A DNA stretch of 64,000 bases, taken from NCBI GenBank assembly GCA_907163375.1, contig CAJQUW010005287.1, forward strand, positions 1 through 64,000. The letters are read 5' to 3'. The notes under the pieces are model-generated. The model saw nothing but the letters and a program-made list of their open reading frames with translations, did no database searches and was not told the origin of the DNA. Positions 42,401 to 50,300 of the stretch are shown one piece after another; positions within the stretch are counted from its first letter, which is position 1, and each line of letters starts with the position of its first letter. The position numbers and the translations under genes were made by a program. The stretch is from Prostheceraeus crozeri (lineage: Eukaryota; Platyhelminthes; Polycladida; Euryleptidae).

Positions 42401-43000
42401 CCATCACACTTAGGTTCTTTCATTCTTTCTCACTCTAGAAGAATCATGAATAACTTTATTTTAGAAATTAATGGTTTCAAAGAAAAATACATTCATTATA
42501 CAGATACTGATTCAATATATATTTCCAATGAGCTCTTTAATAAATTAGATGCTGCTGGATATGTTGGTGGGGAATTGTGTCAAGGAAAAAATGATTATGG
42601 AAATGGTGGAATTATTTTTGCAATGTTTATTGCTCCTAAAATAAAATATTGTATTACTGTAGATGAACAAGGGAGACTTAGTGAAAAGAAAACATTCAAA
42701 GGATATTCACAAGATAAAGTAAAAGTAGAAGATTTTCTAAAATTATATTCGGGGAAAACATTATCGACTACAGTTAATAAACCATGGAAAAGATCTTTAG
42801 AAACTGGAATTAGTATTCCTGATAAAAATAATAATACTGAAGAAAAAAAATTTTCTGGTCAAATAAATATTCTTAAACGTCAAGCACCTGACGAAAATGA
42901 AATTATGTTACCTTATAACGGAGAAGATATTCAAGCTGAAATATTTCAAACAATCATCTGTGAGAGTAATTTAAGTGATGATGATGACACGTGGGAATAA
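39434..43000 (+). CDS. polB: Protein-primed family B DNA polymerase, 1,188 aa
   Basis: Replicates the element using a terminal-protein primer, as known for Polintons. Residues 28-58 are very basic (KRSKRIKKQKRTRR). Exonuclease motif I is DLETFPDP at about 349, and another exonuclease motif is AHNSSGFDSYF at about 475. Polymerase motif A is DATSLYPSAMY at about 763, motif B is LMNSLYGKT at about 920, and motif C is YTDTDSIYI at about 1,021. All are intact. Between the exonuclease and polymerase parts a 30-residue insert, encoded by three 30-bp copies at 41,519-41,608, adds GRCAGGTLSL repeats. It is in frame and probably on a surface loop. Start at 39,434 in ttcttttaaaaaatATG. Confidence 0.96.
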   Translation: MNREMSLGQTSRIDELIKKQTAEFDAQIKHSKRSKRIKKQKRTRRSIRRNTKKQKRGTKEILETPITDIFFDDRIKDELGDDLCNLFNPNEIKYENVSFINVVNDMRKLLANGKIINLLGKVIKDQENIIQNFYVTFYNKKSFETWFSNLDEKSDANEWIFTGNIKYEDFGMKLVQRSHRGAGINMKYRIKEYFGEYCYIPSEDFCFIKCYNVLRGFNEQQGEMMKEMFNNFLYKEKATSRTGVMSNCKFSQFNKYFGECVQYYSPANRHLNPRGIETFHNYVYYNYFHAGSTIGHYCLINKSHKLKAIREIENNFKPIYKTVTDENLTTRPYKIITKKKIDYGSTYIWDLETFPDPNCSTDHPIPYAVGAINFNKFICCLPKQRLKELETRLLSDMIKIKRSKDEDEIKKLKKQINEYNNLTELEFNKLQNCVKIFTRTEDDECSIGGNPEDVCPIHQFFKTLGKFNYSRVTLIAHNSSGFDSYFPIKANFKLSKPPLKTSRGILTASLQNPYTTECVSRYIQKSLRFKNNMKKDSPSGKLALQTIIMKCSYQHVKTSLSKWCENFKIPTNVCKLNYEIGDITHENYKEKENEWRPYLVNDILSLAFCIYKYNNVMRDLVGEDITTNLTSSALTFNGWMKSVQNDNVNIHSHIDLWARNYIRKSVKGGRVSANIRKYISPFCSILLPILKQYLPGRCAGGTLSLGRCAGGTLSLGRYAGGALSPGSNLIDLMKQYRDLGDKTEICKKISNQLLEQKNEFLMAFDATSLYPSAMYDENSEYPKAESARKFRQEEEREIVYKFNTQTFRPKTGIFSVVFQYPNDMFFQPVPIKDKVKNQNNNSHVKVIRFRNGICYDVLTSVDIQEIVRCGGKILHITDGIIYEKNYQVSPFRNYIEKLFNLRKRYKTEGNTVGDELIKLLMNSLYGKTVQKDITTKYHLWNENTLRKNFTQEVKDYEKLNDEQYLAKVEMEDDEFLKTNIVKDGKTSFMPSHLGSFILSHSRRIMNNFILEINGFKEKYIHYTDTDSIYISNELFNKLDAAGYVGGELCQGKNDYGNGGIIFAMFIAPKIKYCITVDEQGRLSEKKTFKGYSQDKVKVEDFLKLYSGKTLSTTVNKPWKRSLETGISIPDKNNNTEEKKFSGQINILKRQAPDENEIMLPYNGEDIQAEIFQTIICESNLSDDDDTWE
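41519..41608 (+). repeat. Three 30-bp GC hairpin repeats inside polB
   Basis: Copies of ggtcgctgcgctgggg plus gactttgtccctt; each has a GGGAC-TTT-GTCCC hairpin. GC content is far above the surrounding gene. Confidence 0.95.
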
Positions 43001-43135
43001 TAATTTTTTTATTACATCTAAAAATTTTATAACATCTAAAAACTTATTACATCTATAAACTTATTACATCTATAAACTTATTACATCTAAAAACTTATTA
43101 CATCTAAAAATTTTATTACATATGAAAATATATTT
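43001..43135. repeat. AT-rich 17-bp tandem repeat
   Basis: About seven copies of ttattacatctaaaaa variants lie between the convergent polB and the minus-strand gene, where transcripts from both sides would end. Confidence 0.85.
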
Positions 43136-43188
43136 ATCGAATATTTTGGTATTTTCTATTAAGTTTTAGCATATAATGTTCTATAATA

Positions 43189-44520
43189 TTAAGTTTCATC
43201 ATATAATGTTTTATCAAAAGATAATTTAAATTTATTTTCACTAACTATTGATTCTTCATCATCATCAATTGATTCTTCATCATCATCATAAAATGTTTCT
43301 TCAACATCATAAATTACACTTTTTGGGATTGGATACCTTTTCCTGATAGGATACCATTCTCTTATTGGAATATCTAACTCTAAATTACATCTTTTATCTG
43401 ATAATAATATAATAGAGAAAAATATTGGTCTTTGATCTTTTTTGGAAAATTTAATAACACCACCATAATCTGTATCACTTTTAGTTTTTATTAAAGATGA
43501 TAAAATTTTAAATTGATTAGATGTAAATCCTAATTTAAATTTTGTAGACCCAACACATAGTTGTCTAACAGTATCTTCAACTATACCATCATTATTATTT
43601 TCAATTGTAAGAAAATGAAATTTAGATAAATTTTTATAATTACTAATATTTTTATAATCTTTTTTACCATTTACACCTTTTTCAGATGTTTCAGAATCAT
43701 CATTTATATTATCATCATCTAAATTATTAGCATCTATATTATTATCATTATTATTATAAGATTCTTTAAGATCGGGCAAAGCCCTAGAACCTTCGGTTCG
43801 TTTATTATGATTATGGTCATTGTTAATAGTATAAGGTGTGGTCCACATATATATCTTTTCTTGCTGCGCCAATCCGTTAATATAAGACTTCAATAAATTA
43901 ATATTTAAATTGGAATACAATCCTATATACGTATCATCATCATATCTTTGGGGCATTTCTAATGTTTCTTGTTTATAAATTGTGTCTCTATAATAAACTT
44001 GACATAATAATTCTTCATTATGTTTTTTACTCTCTATGTGAATGTTATATTGATTTTGTTCATCAACAAATAATCTTATTTTTTCTTTGGAAAAAGATTT
44101 TAATTTTTTAACTAATTCTTTAATATTAATATAATTAATAATTTTAGTTTCTATCCAATCAGTATTACTAATCGGCAAAACTGCTCTAATAAAACCATAA
44201 ACATTATTATGACCTATTATAACCATATTTTCTTTATTTAATTCCACATAAGCTACATCATTATATTTACTAACAATATCCATAAATTTAATAAATGGAT
44301 CCCCCGGAAATAAACAATAATTAGTTTCTATAGAAGGTAAACCTTTAGTCTGTTCTCTAAATATTTCGGCTTGTAATTCAAACAAAAGATTAACATCTAT
44401 ACATGGATTATTATTATTATTATTAACAAAACATTTATTTTCAAATCCCGTTGATCTCGTCGAATAAGAAGAACAGGATGATGCGGGCGAATATAATTTT
44501 TTTAAATTTGGATTTTCCAT
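43189..44520 (-). CDS. Polinton unknown protein 5, 443 aa
   Basis: The only long minus-strand gene in the interior. N-terminus MENPNLKKLYSPASSC, with Ser and Asn runs. Two folded-looking parts are separated by an Asn/Asp-rich linker: residues 40-210, with MVIIGHNNVYGF and FSKEKIRLFVDE, and about 290-400, with KLGFTSNQFKILSSLI and FSIILLSDKRCN. Two similar beta-alpha halves loosely recall DNA sliding clamps or processivity factors, but this is a weak impression. The linker contains an inserted hairpin pair (43,774-43,799) read as KRTEGSRALPD. The C-terminus is acidic (DDDEESIDDDEES). Confidence 0.7.
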   Translation of the reverse strand: MENPNLKKLYSPASSCSSYSTRSTGFENKCFVNNNNNNPCIDVNLLFELQAEIFREQTKGLPSIETNYCLFPGDPFIKFMDIVSKYNDVAYVELNKENMVIIGHNNVYGFIRAVLPISNTDWIETKIINYINIKELVKKLKSFSKEKIRLFVDEQNQYNIHIESKKHNEELLCQVYYRDTIYKQETLEMPQRYDDDTYIGLYSNLNINLLKSYINGLAQQEKIYMWTTPYTINNDHNHNKRTEGSRALPDLKESYNNNDNNIDANNLDDDNINDDSETSEKGVNGKKDYKNISNYKNLSKFHFLTIENNNDGIVEDTVRQLCVGSTKFKLGFTSNQFKILSSLIKTKSDTDYGGVIKFSKKDQRPIFFSIILLSDKRCNLELDIPIREWYPIRKRYPIPKSVIYDVEETFYDDDEESIDDDEESIVSENKFKLSFDKTLYDET

Positions 44521-44624
44521 CTTTTTATTTTTATTAGAAAAAATTTTATTTTTTTATTTTTATTAGAAAAAATTTTATTTTTTTATTTTTATTAGAAAAA
44601 AATTTATTTTTTTATTGTTAAAAA
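44521..44624. promoter_or_regulatory. Divergent promoter region with 30-bp repeats
   Basis: Three copies of a ttttttatttttattagaaa unit lie between the divergent genes at 44,520 and 44,625. This is probably a bidirectional control region. Confidence 0.55.
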
Positions 44625-45512
44625 ATGATGTTACCAAATGTTGGTGGAGGTGCATATATCCCGAATAATCGTGAATTAGAAATAGAGATAGAAAATTATA
44701 TCATGAAAACTGGAGACGTTTTATCTGGTCCATTGCATCTTTCTATTCTTCCGCAACAAAATACAGAGTTAACAAATAAACAATATGTTGATACACAAAT
44801 CAATGATTTAATGGAAAAATATATAAACGATGTTTTGGTTCCACTGATGAATGAATTAAAGTTGCTAAAACTTAATGACAAATCATTAAACGAAAAATTA
44901 TTAAAACTTGATAAAAAGGATAGAGAGCTAGAAGCAGATATAGCAAAACTTTTTAAAAAGATTTCTGAACAATCAAAAATTTTAATATTACTTTCTTTAA
45001 ATTTAAAATTTGCAGTCATTAAAAATAAACATCAGATCAAAATGTTAGAAGAACAATTAGAAGATGAAATAGAAAAACTTCCTGAAAGAATTAAAAAAAA
45101 TTTAAAGCAGTTACAAACTACATTCCAAAAAAGTGTTGATGAATTAAGTTCTAAAATTACTCAACAAATGAAAAAGATGAATAGAATAATAAATGAAGTA
45201 AACTCACTTAATGAAAAAGTTGATAAAATGAAAAATCTTAAAATCAATTTAGAAAATGAATTAAAGAAAAATTTACAAGAAAACTCTAAAGAAAATAAAG
45301 AACAGTTAGATTCTGTTAAAAGACAATTAGATGTTCTTAGAATTAAGTTAAATGCTCTTAAAACGGCGTTGAAGATTAATCAGCAGAAAATGCAAGTTAA
45401 TAGAAAAGAAATTAAAGTACATCACACGCTGCTTGACGCAATAGATAAAGTGCAACAGTCAATTAATAAAGTTATCTCGAAGTTGTTGTCCATTCACAAA
45501 CGTAAATCTTGA
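44625..45512 (+). CDS. Putative fibre protein with tail-fibre motif and coiled coil, 295 aa
   Basis: Start MMLPNVGGGAYIPN at 44,625 (gttaaaaaATG). Residues 26-58 read MKTGDVLSGPLHL, then LTNKQYVDTQI. Repeats of the type M-x-GD-L-x(n)-NK-YVD are typical of phage tail-fibre and collar proteins. The rest (60-290) is an almost continuous coiled coil, rich in K, E, L and N. A short attachment motif followed by a long coiled coil suits a trimeric spike or fibre attached to the penton, but this is inferred. No knob domain is visible, so the C-terminus could be an anchoring end instead. Confidence 0.6.
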   Translation: MMLPNVGGGAYIPNNRELEIEIENYIMKTGDVLSGPLHLSILPQQNTELTNKQYVDTQINDLMEKYINDVLVPLMNELKLLKLNDKSLNEKLLKLDKKDRELEADIAKLFKKISEQSKILILLSLNLKFAVIKNKHQIKMLEEQLEDEIEKLPERIKKNLKQLQTTFQKSVDELSSKITQQMKKMNRIINEVNSLNEKVDKMKNLKINLENELKKNLQENSKENKEQLDSVKRQLDVLRIKLNALKTALKINQQKMQVNRKEIKVHHTLLDAIDKVQQSINKVISKLLSIHKRKS

Positions 45513-45538
45513 TCGACGAAGTCTTGGGTTTCTAACCT

Positions 45539-45660
45539 ATCGGAGCGAAGCTCCTCGAGGCTTTAGCCGATCGGACCAAAGGTCCTCAGGTTACTAACCA
45601 ATCGGAGCGAAGCTCCTCGAGGCTTTAGCCGATCGGACCAAAGGTCCTCAGGTTTCTAAC
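45539..45660. repeat. Two 62-bp hairpin-cluster repeats
   Basis: Each unit holds GGAGC-GAA-GCTCC, GGC-TTT-AGCC and GGACC-AAA-GGTCC hairpins in a row. The GC-rich block lies in AT-rich intergenic DNA. Confidence 0.95.
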
Positions 45661-45705
45661 CAATCGTAAATATTTTTTCTCAAAAGTCAAATTTAATCCT
45701 AAAAA

Positions 45706-46218
45706 ATGCCTATAATTTATAAACACAATCTTAAACATTTTGCTTCAAATCAAAAAATTGCTCATGAACCACGTATGAATCCTGTTTATCATTATGATAA
45801 TTGAGAAACAGTCGGAACACAAAAGTTCCTAGGCACCGCAGGTGCCGTTCACACGGAAGGAGCTGGGATCTTCTCTGGTATTGGTAGTATCGTTAACTTA
45901 ATTAAAAATAATAAAGATTTGATTACATCTGCCGCAAAAGGAGCAGCTGCTATAGGTAGTACAGCTAGTGCAATATCAAATGCTGTCAAGTCTCAAAACA
46001 AATTAAAACAACTAGAAGCTATTCGTAAACTTAGGAATGATTCCGAAGAACTAAAAAATTTAAAAAAACTTTCAGAGGAAACAAAAAATAAAATTGCTAA
46101 CATTGCTGTTGGGGAACCCTTGAGGAGCGGAGCTCCGTCTGATAGTAAACATAATGAAAATAAAAATAATAAAAAAACAATTGAAGAAATAAGAGGTAAT
46201 GGGCTAGCAAAATTCTAA
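45706..46218 (+). pseudogene. Small hydrophobic virion-type protein with in-frame TGA
   Basis: From ATG 45,706 (atcctaaaaaATG) a frame of 32 codons ends at TGA 45,802-45,804, then continues open in the same frame to 46,218. Downstream there is a Gly-rich hydrophobic part (GAGIFSGIGSIVNLI), an Ala-rich segment (AAKGAAAIGSTAS) and a charged helical tail. Because both sides are open and in frame, the TGA is either a single inactivating change or is read through. Two hairpin repeats (45,832-45,846 and 46,124-46,136) lie within the coding frame. A membrane-active minor capsid role is possible from composition only. Confidence 0.6.
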
Positions 46219-46310
46219 AATTATATTTTAGTAAAATTTTTTAGTAATTTTTTAGTAAAATTTTTTTCTGTCTGTGAGAAAAACAAAAAGACAAATTATT
46301 TTTTATAAAA

Positions 46311-47645
46311 ATGTCTTCGCTTATCGAAAATAAATTTAGATTAGACGATCCTCCGTTCGTCAGTAATAATCAAAAAAAGAATGACTATATAAGAATTGCT
46401 ATGAATCCCGGATCTTCCAGTAGAGTAAATACTGGTGGTGATTTAATTTTTGAAGTTGATAATCAGCAGAGTTATATATATTTACCTGATTCGTTTTTAC
46501 ATTGTGAATATTCTTTATATAGTGATGCTAATTTTACAACACCATTACCAGAAACCGATAATATTGCACTAGAGAATAATTTTTTTCCGAGATTATTTAC
46601 ACAAATGCGTTTAGATGTTGCAACTCAAAATATAGAAACAATAAGTGATTCTCCAGGTGTAATTGATACAATGCTTAGATTTATAACAATTGGTGAAAAT
46701 AATAAAAAGTATGAAATCGAAGGTTGGTTTCCTGATACTAATGATGGTATAATTGTTGATGATTTAACTCACGCTGGAACAGATGCAGCAGGAATTGCGA
46801 AAGATGTAGAAAATATTGCAAAACATTTAAATAAAACAAATAATGAAGCATATAAAGAAAGACGTGAATTTAACAAGAAAAGTAAACAGACAGTTAATTG
46901 GTCATTGTCTCCATTATTCGGATATTTAGATTATGATAAAATATCATATCAATTAAAATTTAAATTAATAATTCATCGTACAGCAAATAATGAATTAATC
47001 TTTTTTGGTAAGACTGGGAAAAAAGCATATTTAAAAATTGATAGACTTGAATGGTGGATTAAGCATATTACTCCTAGTTTAGAGGTTGAAAAAGCTATTG
47101 CAAAAAGATTAAATACTAACAAACCAATTCCAGTAAATTTTCTAAAGCGTACTGCTAGTTCAGTAACTTTTTCCGAACAAAGATTTAACTGGCATTTTAC
47201 TAGAACTGCGAATACTCCAAGATATTTATTACTAACATTTCAAAGAAATAATTCTCCAAGTTTTGATAAGAACAACAATATTTTTCATATTAATACAATT
47301 CGAAGTTTACAAGTTTCATTAAATCAAACCCGTTATCCAATTGATCCATTAAGATTCGATGATACCAATAATCAATTTATGGAAGGATATGATTCTTATC
47401 GAAATCTTTGTATAGAATTTGGAGTTGAACCACAATTAACTCCTGGAGATTGGAGACATTTATATCCTGTTTTCTGTTTCGATTTAAGTGCACAATCTGA
47501 AGATATTATTAAAAATGGTTGTGATGTAACAATTAATATTGAAAAGAAAGATTCCACAACTTCATTGATAGCTCATGGTTTATTGCTAGAAGATGTAAAA
47601 TATTCTATTGAAATTCTTAATGGAAAGATGACTAGGATAAGTTAA
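46311..47645 (+). CDS. Major capsid protein, double jelly roll, 444 aa
   Basis: Start MSSLIENKFRLDDPP at 46,311 in attttttataaaaATG. The sequence has the pattern of Polinton and adintovirus major capsid proteins: an N-terminal strand region with YIYLPDSFLHCEYSLY, DSPGVIDTMLRFIT at about 118-131, and a second beta-rich half containing NWHFTRTANTPRYLLLTFQR and DPLRFDDTNNQFMEGYDSY. About 440 residues is normal for two jelly rolls, which trimerise into hexon-like capsomers. There are no breaks, and the order with neighbouring virion genes is typical. Confidence 0.85.
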   Translation: MSSLIENKFRLDDPPFVSNNQKKNDYIRIAMNPGSSSRVNTGGDLIFEVDNQQSYIYLPDSFLHCEYSLYSDANFTTPLPETDNIALENNFFPRLFTQMRLDVATQNIETISDSPGVIDTMLRFITIGENNKKYEIEGWFPDTNDGIIVDDLTHAGTDAAGIAKDVENIAKHLNKTNNEAYKERREFNKKSKQTVNWSLSPLFGYLDYDKISYQLKFKLIIHRTANNELIFFGKTGKKAYLKIDRLEWWIKHITPSLEVEKAIAKRLNTNKPIPVNFLKRTASSVTFSEQRFNWHFTRTANTPRYLLLTFQRNNSPSFDKNNNIFHINTIRSLQVSLNQTRYPIDPLRFDDTNNQFMEGYDSYRNLCIEFGVEPQLTPGDWRHLYPVFCFDLSAQSEDIIKNGCDVTINIEKKDSTTSLIAHGLLLEDVKYSIEILNGKMTRIS

Positions 47646-47649
47646 TTAA

Positions 47650-47765
47650 AATTTTTTTCATAACTAGAATAGATTAAAAATTCTTAACTTAAAATTTTTT
47701 CATAACTAGAATAGATTAAAATTTTTTCATAACTAGAATAGATTTAAATTTTTGATAACTTAAAA
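47650..47765. repeat. Three-copy 25-35-bp AT repeat
   Basis: The unit ttttttcataactagaatag occurs three times between the major capsid gene and the next gene. Confidence 0.9.
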
Positions 47766-47778
47766 TTTTTTATTAAAA

Positions 47779-48236
47779 ATGTCGCAAGCGAAAAGTAATA
47801 TTAATAATAAAACTGTTGAATTAAAATTACGTAATTTTGTTGACAAAAATACCCCTAAAACTATTACTATTAATAAAAAAAAGTATTACATAAGTAAACC
47901 AATGATAGAGAATATTCAATTACAAGAAGAAAAGAATGGCGGGATTCTCCCATTAATTCCACTAATAATAGGAGGCATAGCTGCAGCAGGAAGTGTTGCA
48001 GGTGGGACAGCTGGTATTGTCCAAGCAGTAAATAAAAATAAATCAGAGAAAGCAGCATTAGAAGAACAAAAAAAAAGGGTGAAGGAGTAGTAGATAATTT
48101 TATTAGTAAATTAAAATTAGTTGATGAAGGAAAACGAGTTCTTAAAAATATTCTCCACAATGTTGATGATTTAATTGAAATTAAAGAAACTAAAGATGGT
48201 TCTGGAATATATCTAAGTCCTAGTATGATTCGGTAA
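47779..48236 (+). pseudogene. Small transmembrane virion-type protein, frameshift at a poly-A run
   Basis: From ATG 47,779 (ttattaaaaATG) the frame encodes a basic N-terminus, a hydrophobic Gly/Ala-rich segment (LPLIPLIIGGIAAAGSVAGG) and a charged helix. It stops soon after nine A residues at 48,068-48,076. The next frame continues without a stop to 48,236 and ends DGSGIYLSPSMIR, a GxGxYL-type ending common to small Polinton virion proteins. A one-base slip at the A run, real, programmed or a sequencing error, would explain both parts. Confidence 0.65.
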
Positions 48237-48288
48237 TAACCTCAGGACCTTTGATCCATAAGGTAAAGCTTTTATTTTATCTTTTAAA

Positions 48289-49659
48289 ATGAATTCCACA
48301 AATTCCGAAAATTTAATTAAATTAAAAATTTCTAATTTAGATTTATTGAATTATCTATTGAACAAAAATAAAAACTCACATTGTCAGCATATTGGAGGTG
48401 ACAAGAACAAAGTTCCATACCACTTCGGTGGTGATATACAAAAAACATTAGAAAACTTTCCTGGATTTATTTGGAGTAAATATTCGAAAGAAAAAGATCT
48501 TCCTGGTCATTCATATACCGGCCCAGGAACTCGATTAGATATAAGACTAGATGAGAATAATAATCCGAAACCAGGTGAAGAACCAATAAATAGAGTAGAT
48601 GCCGCCGCTTACAGGCATGATTTAGCTTATCGAAATCATGATCTAAGTTCTCGACATGCAGCTGATAAGAAGATGATACAAGAATTAGATAGTATTCAGA
48701 ATCCTACATTTAGAGAAAGAATTGAAAGAATGTTTGTTAAGAAAGCTTTACAAGCTAAAATATTATTCGGTCAGGGTTTAAATGAAACTAATAACCCTGA
48801 GAGCAACGCTCGAACTAATAACTCTGAGAGCAACGCACGAACTAATAACTCTGAGAGCAACGCTCGAACCTACGCGTCCGAAATCCACAAGGAATATAGA
48901 AGGCCTAAATATTTATTGAAAGTAAAAGTATTTAATAAAGATGATATTTGGAGTGCTGATCTTATTCATATGCCGAATGAAAGGGACTACAAATACGCAT
49001 TGACCGTTATAGATTTATATACACGATACGCTTGGGTAAAGCCTTTAAAAAATAAAAGTGGTCTATCAGTTAAATATGCGTTTGAAGGAATCTTTAAAGA
49101 AAGTAATAGAAAGCCAAGGAAATTGTTTGCTGATAAAGGATCGGAATTTTATAACCGAAACGTTCAGCCACTATTTGAAACTGTTTATTCAACTGAAAAT
49201 GCAGGGAAGGCCGTAGTGATAGAAAGATTCAATCGGACGTTGAAAAATATAATTTTCAAAAAATTTACTCAGCAAGGAAATCAGAAATGGTTGAAGATAT
49301 TACCAGGAGTTGTAGAAGAGTACAATAATAAAGTTCATTCTGGTATTGAAGAAACTCCAAAGAATGCTTCTGACGACCCTGATCTAGTACGAAAGAAAAT
49401 ATTCGAGAATAATAATTTGAATGAGAGTAATCCGAATTTGCAGAAACTTAAGCCGAAATTTAAAATTGGAGATAGAGTTAGAATATTTAAATATAAGAAT
49501 AAATTTGAAAAAGGCTTCGTCGGATACTGGACGAAAGAGATATTTGAAATTTCTAAAATAAATCAAAGTTATCCGATTACTTACGAAATCAAAGATTTAG
49601 ATGATGAAGATATCAGAGGCCGATTTTATCAAAATGAATTACAACGAAGTGATTTTTAA
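48289..49659 (+). CDS. Phospholipase A2-like domain fused to retroviral-type integrase, 456 aa
   Basis: Start at 48,289. Residues 70-135 carry YTGPGTRLD (calcium-loop type), then DAAAYRHDLAYRNHD, with the His-Asp pair expected for parvovirus-type PLA2 at about 109-110. A linker follows, made of three nine-residue repeats (ESNARTNNS), encoded by 27-bp units at 48,800-48,870. Residues 215-340 are an rve-type integrase core with D224, D282 and E312. The D-E gap is 29 residues rather than the common 34-35. A C-terminal SH3/chromo-like GDRVRIFKYKN region ends the protein. No N-terminal HHCC zinc finger is present. The integrase would insert the element; the PLA2 part would act on membranes. The fusion is uninterrupted. 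Confidence 0.88.
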   Translation: MNSTNSENLIKLKISNLDLLNYLLNKNKNSHCQHIGGDKNKVPYHFGGDIQKTLENFPGFIWSKYSKEKDLPGHSYTGPGTRLDIRLDENNNPKPGEEPINRVDAAAYRHDLAYRNHDLSSRHAADKKMIQELDSIQNPTFRERIERMFVKKALQAKILFGQGLNETNNPESNARTNNSESNARTNNSESNARTYASEIHKEYRRPKYLLKVKVFNKDDIWSADLIHMPNERDYKYALTVIDLYTRYAWVKPLKNKSGLSVKYAFEGIFKESNRKPRKLFADKGSEFYNRNVQPLFETVYSTENAGKAVVIERFNRTLKNIIFKKFTQQGNQKWLKILPGVVEEYNNKVHSGIEETPKNASDDPDLVRKKIFENNNLNESNPNLQKLKPKFKIGDRVRIFKYKNKFEKGFVGYWTKEIFEISKINQSYPITYEIKDLDDEDIRGRFYQNELQRSDF

Positions 49660-49693
49660 TTATCATTATTATTATTAGGCGTAGCCATAGAAC

Positions 49694-50156
49694 CTACGGT
49701 TCGTTCAATTCTAACATTATATCTAGAAATGGTACTCCTTTTTGTAATTTGTACAAAACGTATAAACATAATTGTCCACAATAGGTAGTGCCTGGTGTTT
49801 GAATTTGAAACGTATTGTATGTTCCCGTTCCAAGTAATTCTGTTACTTCATTTGTAGGGGGCAAACCGTATGAATCAAAATAATAGTTCTGCTGATGATT
49901 TGATGATTCTGCCTGCTGACCAATGTACGCCTTTTTGGTCTGAAGTGTGAAGATTGGTTACGAAATTTACAGTTATTGATGGAACTTTGTTCCGGGAACT
50001 GAAGGTTCCTGTTGGCTTATTTTTTAGGAATTGTAATTCGTCTCTCATTAGAACATGAAAATTCTTTATTCCTAATTCATTTGCGATTTTCTTTAGGTCG
50101 AAATTTGTCGTAGTTTGCGTTCCATATAATTTTAAAAACTCATTTATGTTGTTCAT
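49694..50156 (-). pseudogene. Adenain-type cysteine protease, one frameshift
   Basis: Start at 50,156 in ttttttattataaaATG. The first frame runs through KGVHWSAGR, holding the catalytic His, and stops after about 93 codons. The next part, in a frame shifted by one, has FDSYGLPP (catalytic Asp region), then YCGQLCLYVL with the catalytic Cys, ending at 49,694. Order and motifs are those of adenovirus and Polinton maturation proteases. The break lies near 49,880. A GGAAC-TTT-GTTCC hairpin insert at 49,981-49,993 lies in the coding region. It could be a sequencing error, since everything else is well conserved. Confidence 0.8.
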
Positions 50157-50228
50157 TTTATAATAAAAAAATTTCTTAAGGGACCCCTAGAAGTCAGAAG
50201 GGACCCCTAGAAGTTAGAAGGGAGGGGG

Positions 50229-50300
50229 TAGTAGAACTACGTTCATATGATATTGAAGGATATATTCTTGCGGCTTCTTCACTTTTGTTTCTTCCACTTT
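50229..50300 (-). repeat. Reverse duplicate of the unknown protein 2 gene start
   Basis: On the minus strand it reads gtggaagaaacaaaagtgaa through catatgaacgtagttctact, matching 35,625-35,696 with a few changes. It lies immediately inside the right terminal repeat. Confidence 0.85.

Noticed and set aside
43189-44520. Sliding clamp (PCNA-like) assignment
   Set aside because: Only a vague two-half pattern; no diagnostic motif, so left as unknown.
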